Assembly: GCA_963649365.1 (NCBI GenBank)
Contig: CAVJHQ010000061.1
Location: 1-14,585 of the forward strand
Length of the DNA stretch: 14,585 bases
Direction of reading: 5' to 3'
Origin: Paratractidigestivibacter sp963649365
Lineage (GTDB): Bacteria > Actinomycetota > Coriobacteriia > Coriobacteriales > Atopobiaceae
In this document: positions 14,057-14,585 of the stretch, piece after piece
Layout: the number at the start of each line of letters is the position of its first letter
Numbering within the stretch: the first letter of the stretch is position 1
Made by a program: the position numbers and the translations under genes
The notes under the pieces: model-generated
Told to the model about the DNA's origin: nothing
What the model saw: the letters and a program-made list of their open reading frames with translations, nothing else
Databases searched by the model: none

Positions 14057-14585
14057 ATGGCGTACGGCATCGGCATAGACATCGGGTCGACGGCGACGAA
14101 GGTCGCGGTGCTGGGCGGGGGCGGCGAGGTCCTGGCCTGCGAGCCCATGCCCACGGGGTTCTCGAGCGTGGACGCGGCCGAGCGTGCGCGGCAGGCGCTT
14201 CTTTCCAAGGGGTTCGACCCGGGTTCCGACGACGCGCGCACCGTGGCCACGGGCTACGGGCGCGTGGCCGTGCCGTACGCCGATAAGGTCGTGACCGAGA
14301 TCACCTGCCACGGCGTGGGCGCGGCGCGGCTCTTCGGCGGCGAGGGCACGGTCGTCGACGTGGGCGGCCAGGACACGAAGGTCATCCAGCTGCGCGCGGG
14401 CCGCGTGGCCAAGTTCGCCATGAACGACAAATGCGCCGCAGGTACGGGGCGCTTTTTGGAGGTCATGGCGGACCGGCTCGGCGTGAGCCAGGAAGAGCTC
14501 TCGCGCCTGGCCGCGGCCGGCACGGGCTCGGGCGTCAAGATCTCGAGCATGTGCACCGTCTTCGCCGAGTCCGAGGTCATCAGCC
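14057..14585 (+). CDS. yjiL: ATP-dependent activase for the YjiM-like protein (partial)
   Basis: The first 176 codons of a BadF/BadG/BcrA/HgdC-type ASKHA ATPase run off the right edge. The actin-like phosphate loops are DIGSTATK at 8-15 and DVGGQDTK at 101-108. The two cysteines that hold the [4Fe-4S] cluster between the subunits of the homodimer are present: Cys125 (NDKCAAGTGRFLE) and Cys166 (SSMCTVFAESEVIS). These proteins couple ATP hydrolysis to a one-electron transfer at very low potential into the partner Fe-S protein. The start at 14057 is 8 bases after the yjiM stop, and that TAG is itself part of the ribosome binding site TAGGAG, so the two genes are translationally linked. Similar activases are about 255-330 residues; the end is outside the window. 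Confidence 0.92.
   Translation, partial: MAYGIGIDIGSTATKVAVLGGGGEVLACEPMPTGFSSVDAAERARQALLSKGFDPGSDDARTVATGYGRVAVPYADKVVTEITCHGVGAARLFGGEGTVVDVGGQDTKVIQLRAGRVAKFAMNDKCAAGTGRFLEVMADRLGVSQEELSRLAAAGTGSGVKISSMCTVFAESEVIS

Overview
The window is about 67-70% G+C bacterial chromosome and probably comes from the Actinomycetota class Coriobacteriia (Collinsella/Olsenella-like). That assignment is an inference. It rests on base composition, a PPi-type phosphofructokinase, a eukaryote-like NADP isocitrate dehydrogenase, a YjiM/YjiL-type iron-sulfur pair and the look of the enolase; no rRNA or other marker is present. Almost every base is accounted for by ordinary, intact genes with good Shine-Dalgarno sites. 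I see no phage genes, transposase, CRISPR array, tRNA or rRNA.

Layout. Positions 1-197 (+) hold the end of a PaaI-like hotdog thioesterase. Positions 329-4122 (-) hold three genes: a PPi-type phosphofructokinase, enolase, and a lone 3-hydroxyacyl-CoA dehydrogenase. Positions 4362-7353 (-) are a tight four-gene pantothenate operon read panB-panC-panG-panD. It covers every step from 2-oxoisovalerate and aspartate to pantothenate, and the ketopantoate reductase step is assigned to a DUF2520/Rossmann protein. Positions 7354-7887 are a gene-free stretch with a 137-bp element bounded by a perfect 25-bp inverted repeat, plus terminator hairpins. Positions 7888-10649 (-) hold NADP isocitrate dehydrogenase and a NhaA Na+/H+ antiporter. 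After a divergent intergenic region, 10946-12658 (+) is an ammonium transporter fused to a PII signalling domain. Positions 12885-14585 (+) hold a YjiM-like double-cubane-cluster/2-hydroxyacyl-CoA-dehydratase-type protein followed by its ATP-dependent activase, which is cut by the window end.

The genes suggest a fermentative anaerobe: reversible PPi-linked glycolysis, an oxygen-sensitive Fe-S protein with an ATP-driven electron activator, and 2-oxoglutarate production by Icd close to an Amt-PII transporter whose PII part should sense 2-oxoglutarate and adenylates.

The points most worth a second look are: the Amt-PII fusion, which has Val where PII proteins carry the modifiable Tyr51; the single-subunit YjiM/YjiL pair; a six-cysteine tail on PanC; the 25-bp inverted-repeat element; and a recurrent T-tract tail (TTCTTGCC or close) after nearly every intergenic hairpin. 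All statements come from reading the sequence by eye; no database search was run.
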